Part shown: positions 5,833-6,670 of the stretch, one piece after another
Layout of the letters: every line of letters begins with the position of its first letter
Numbering within the stretch: the first letter of the stretch is position 1
From: Halomonas sp.
GTDB lineage: Bacteria > Pseudomonadota > Gammaproteobacteria > Pseudomonadales > Halomonadaceae
Length of the DNA stretch: 6,670 nt
NCBI GenBank assembly: GCA_003560175.1
Contig: PWIZ01000257.1
Location: 1-6,670, forward strand
Reading direction: 5' to 3'
Program-made: the position numbers and the translations under genes
The notes under the pieces: model-generated
Database searches by the model: none
The model's input: the letters and a program-made list of their open reading frames with translations, nothing else
Told to the model about the DNA's origin: nothing

Positions 5833-6670
5833 ATGAGCAAGCAACCACACGAGCAGGACGAACAGAAGGCGCCTGACGGCGCGCAAGCGGCGGCCTCTGG
5901 CGGCGACTCCGGCAAGGGTAACCCCCAGAGCCGACGACGCTCTAGGCGCTATGACAAGACCAGCCAGGATGCGGCCTCCCGGGGCTCGGTCGAGGCCGTC
6001 AAGGAGTCGGACAAGCCGGCGGCGCCCACCCCCGGCGGCACTCAGGGTAAGGGTGACACGCCGGCCCAGGCCGGCGGTAAGCCAGATGCCCCTGCGGCCG
6101 GCAAGCCAGATGCCTCCGCGGCCGGCAAGCCAGATGCGGCAGCCGCCCCACAGGGCAAGCCGGCCTCAGCCGCCCAGGCTTCCAGCGGCGAAAAGGTCTC
6201 GCCCAGCAGGTCCACCGGCAGCGCCGACAAGGGCAAGCCCGCCGAGCCGACATCGGCATCAGGTGGCAGCGGCGCTGGCGGCGCGGGTCGTCCAACGGGC
6301 GGCGGTGACGGCAAGGGAGGCAAGGGAGGTAAGACGGGTGTCGCCGCCATCCTGCTGGTGATCCTGCTGGCCATCGGTGTGGTGCTGTTCGGCTGGCAGG
6401 CGTGGGAGAAGCTCGATGCCCAGCAGGCGCGTATCGCCGAACTCGAGTCCGCCTCCGGTCAGTTTGCCAGCGCCGCGGACCTGGCGAGTCTGGAAAACCG
6501 CCTGGACCAGGGCGAGAGCGAGCGTGACGCCGCCATCGACGGTGCCATCGAGGCTCTGCAAGGGGAGTTTGCCAGCTATCGAGGCGAGGTCAACGAGACC
6601 CTGGACCAGGTGCTGGCCGAGCTGTCCAGCGAGCAGGAGACCGACGAGCGCGACTGGCTTCACGCCGAAG
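5833..6670 (+). CDS. hemX: HemX, membrane-anchored tetrapyrrole-operon protein (3' end beyond window)
   Basis: Open to the right edge: 279 complete codons from the ATG at 5833, with no stop. Residues 1-168 are a low-complexity, Ala/Gly/Pro/Ser/Lys-rich tail, almost certainly disordered, with an early basic patch (SRRRSRRYDK, about 33-42) and a Gly-Lys stretch just before the membrane. One transmembrane helix follows at about 169-188 (VAAILLVILLAIGVVLFGW), then a heptad-like helical region from about 192 (KLDAQQARIAELES) that continues to the edge as a probable coiled coil. The basic tail before the helix predicts N-in, C-periplasmic topology. This layout and the place after hemCD match HemX, often labelled uroporphyrinogen-III methyltransferase. 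The visible part has no methyltransferase motif, so I do not assign that activity; its role is unsettled. hemY usually follows. It starts seven bases after the hemD stop, with an alternative start at 5794. The cytoplasmic tail is far longer than in E. coli HemX. Confidence 0.88.
   Translation, partial: MSKQPHEQDEQKAPDGAQAAASGGDSGKGNPQSRRRSRRYDKTSQDAASRGSVEAVKESDKPAAPTPGGTQGKGDTPAQAGGKPDAPAAGKPDASAAGKPDAAAAPQGKPASAAQASSGEKVSPSRSTGSADKGKPAEPTSASGGSGAGGAGRPTGGGDGKGGKGGKTGVAAILLVILLAIGVVLFGWQAWEKLDAQQARIAELESASGQFASAADLASLENRLDQGESERDAAIDGAIEALQGEFASYRGEVNETLDQVLAELSSEQETDERDWLHAE
6073..6144 (+). repeat. 3 x 24-nt in-frame tandem repeat in hemX
   Basis: Three consecutive 24-base units (6073-6096, 6097-6120, 6121-6144) encode GGKPDAPA, AGKPDASA and AGKPDAAA. 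The core AAGCCAGATGC is identical in all three and the flanks vary. Because the unit is a multiple of three, gain or loss of copies would keep the frame. It lies in the disordered cytoplasmic tail, HemX residues 81-104. Confidence 0.8.

Noticed and set aside
6073..6144. The 24-nt tandem repeat as a CRISPR or an integration site
   Set aside because: Units are directly adjacent without spacers, in frame and within hemX coding sequence; this is a protein repeat.
5999..6374. Minus-strand Pro/Leu/Ala-rich open frames opposite hemX
   Set aside because: They are the reverse reading of the low-complexity HemX tail and its repeat, with no independent support.

Overview
The window is a GC-rich, tightly packed chromosomal segment of ordinary housekeeping genes from a gammaproteobacterium. 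The combination of argH, a small LptM-type lipoprotein, lysA, dapF and a DUF484 gene on one side and hemC-hemD-hemX on the other resembles Pseudomonas and Halomonas-like genomes. I lean towards a Halomonadaceae-type organism because argH and hemC stand head-to-head without the algZ-algR pair found between them in Pseudomonas. This is an inference from gene order and protein flavour, not from a search.

Leftward operon (minus strand, positions 3833 down to 1, continuing off the left edge): argH (arginine biosynthesis, last step), lptM (52-residue lipoprotein of the LPS-translocon assembly pathway), lysA (diaminopimelate to lysine), dapF (LL- to meso-diaminopimelate) and the first 32 codons of a DUF484 gene. 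The junctions are TGATG (argH/lptM), TAGCATG (lptM/lysA), TGATG (lysA/dapF) and a 30-bp gap (dapF/DUF484). This is a single, probably translationally coupled unit. DapF makes meso-DAP for peptidoglycan and LysA drains it to lysine, so the two enzymes share a branch point.

Divergent control region (3834-4089, 256 bp, no gene): it holds a candidate extended -10 promoter for argH, three consecutive inverted repeats in the presumed argH leader, an AT-rich patch with a candidate hemC promoter, and a good ribosome-binding site that fixes the hemC GTG start.

Rightward operon (plus strand, 4090 to the right edge and beyond): hemC (porphobilinogen deaminase), hemD (uroporphyrinogen-III synthase, overlapping hemC by TGATG) and hemX (membrane-anchored protein, cut by the window end). 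HemC and HemD act in sequence: the unstable hydroxymethylbilane made by HemC is cyclised by HemD to uroporphyrinogen III, the precursor of heme, siroheme and cobalamin. HemX has an unusually long low-complexity cytoplasmic tail with a 3 x 24-nt in-frame tandem repeat.

I see no mobile element, RNA gene, CRISPR, phage or defence locus, and no convincing undescribed system. The points worth a second look are the structured argH leader, the easily missed lptM gene, the coupled mixed-pathway operon, and the HemX tail with its ambiguous start.
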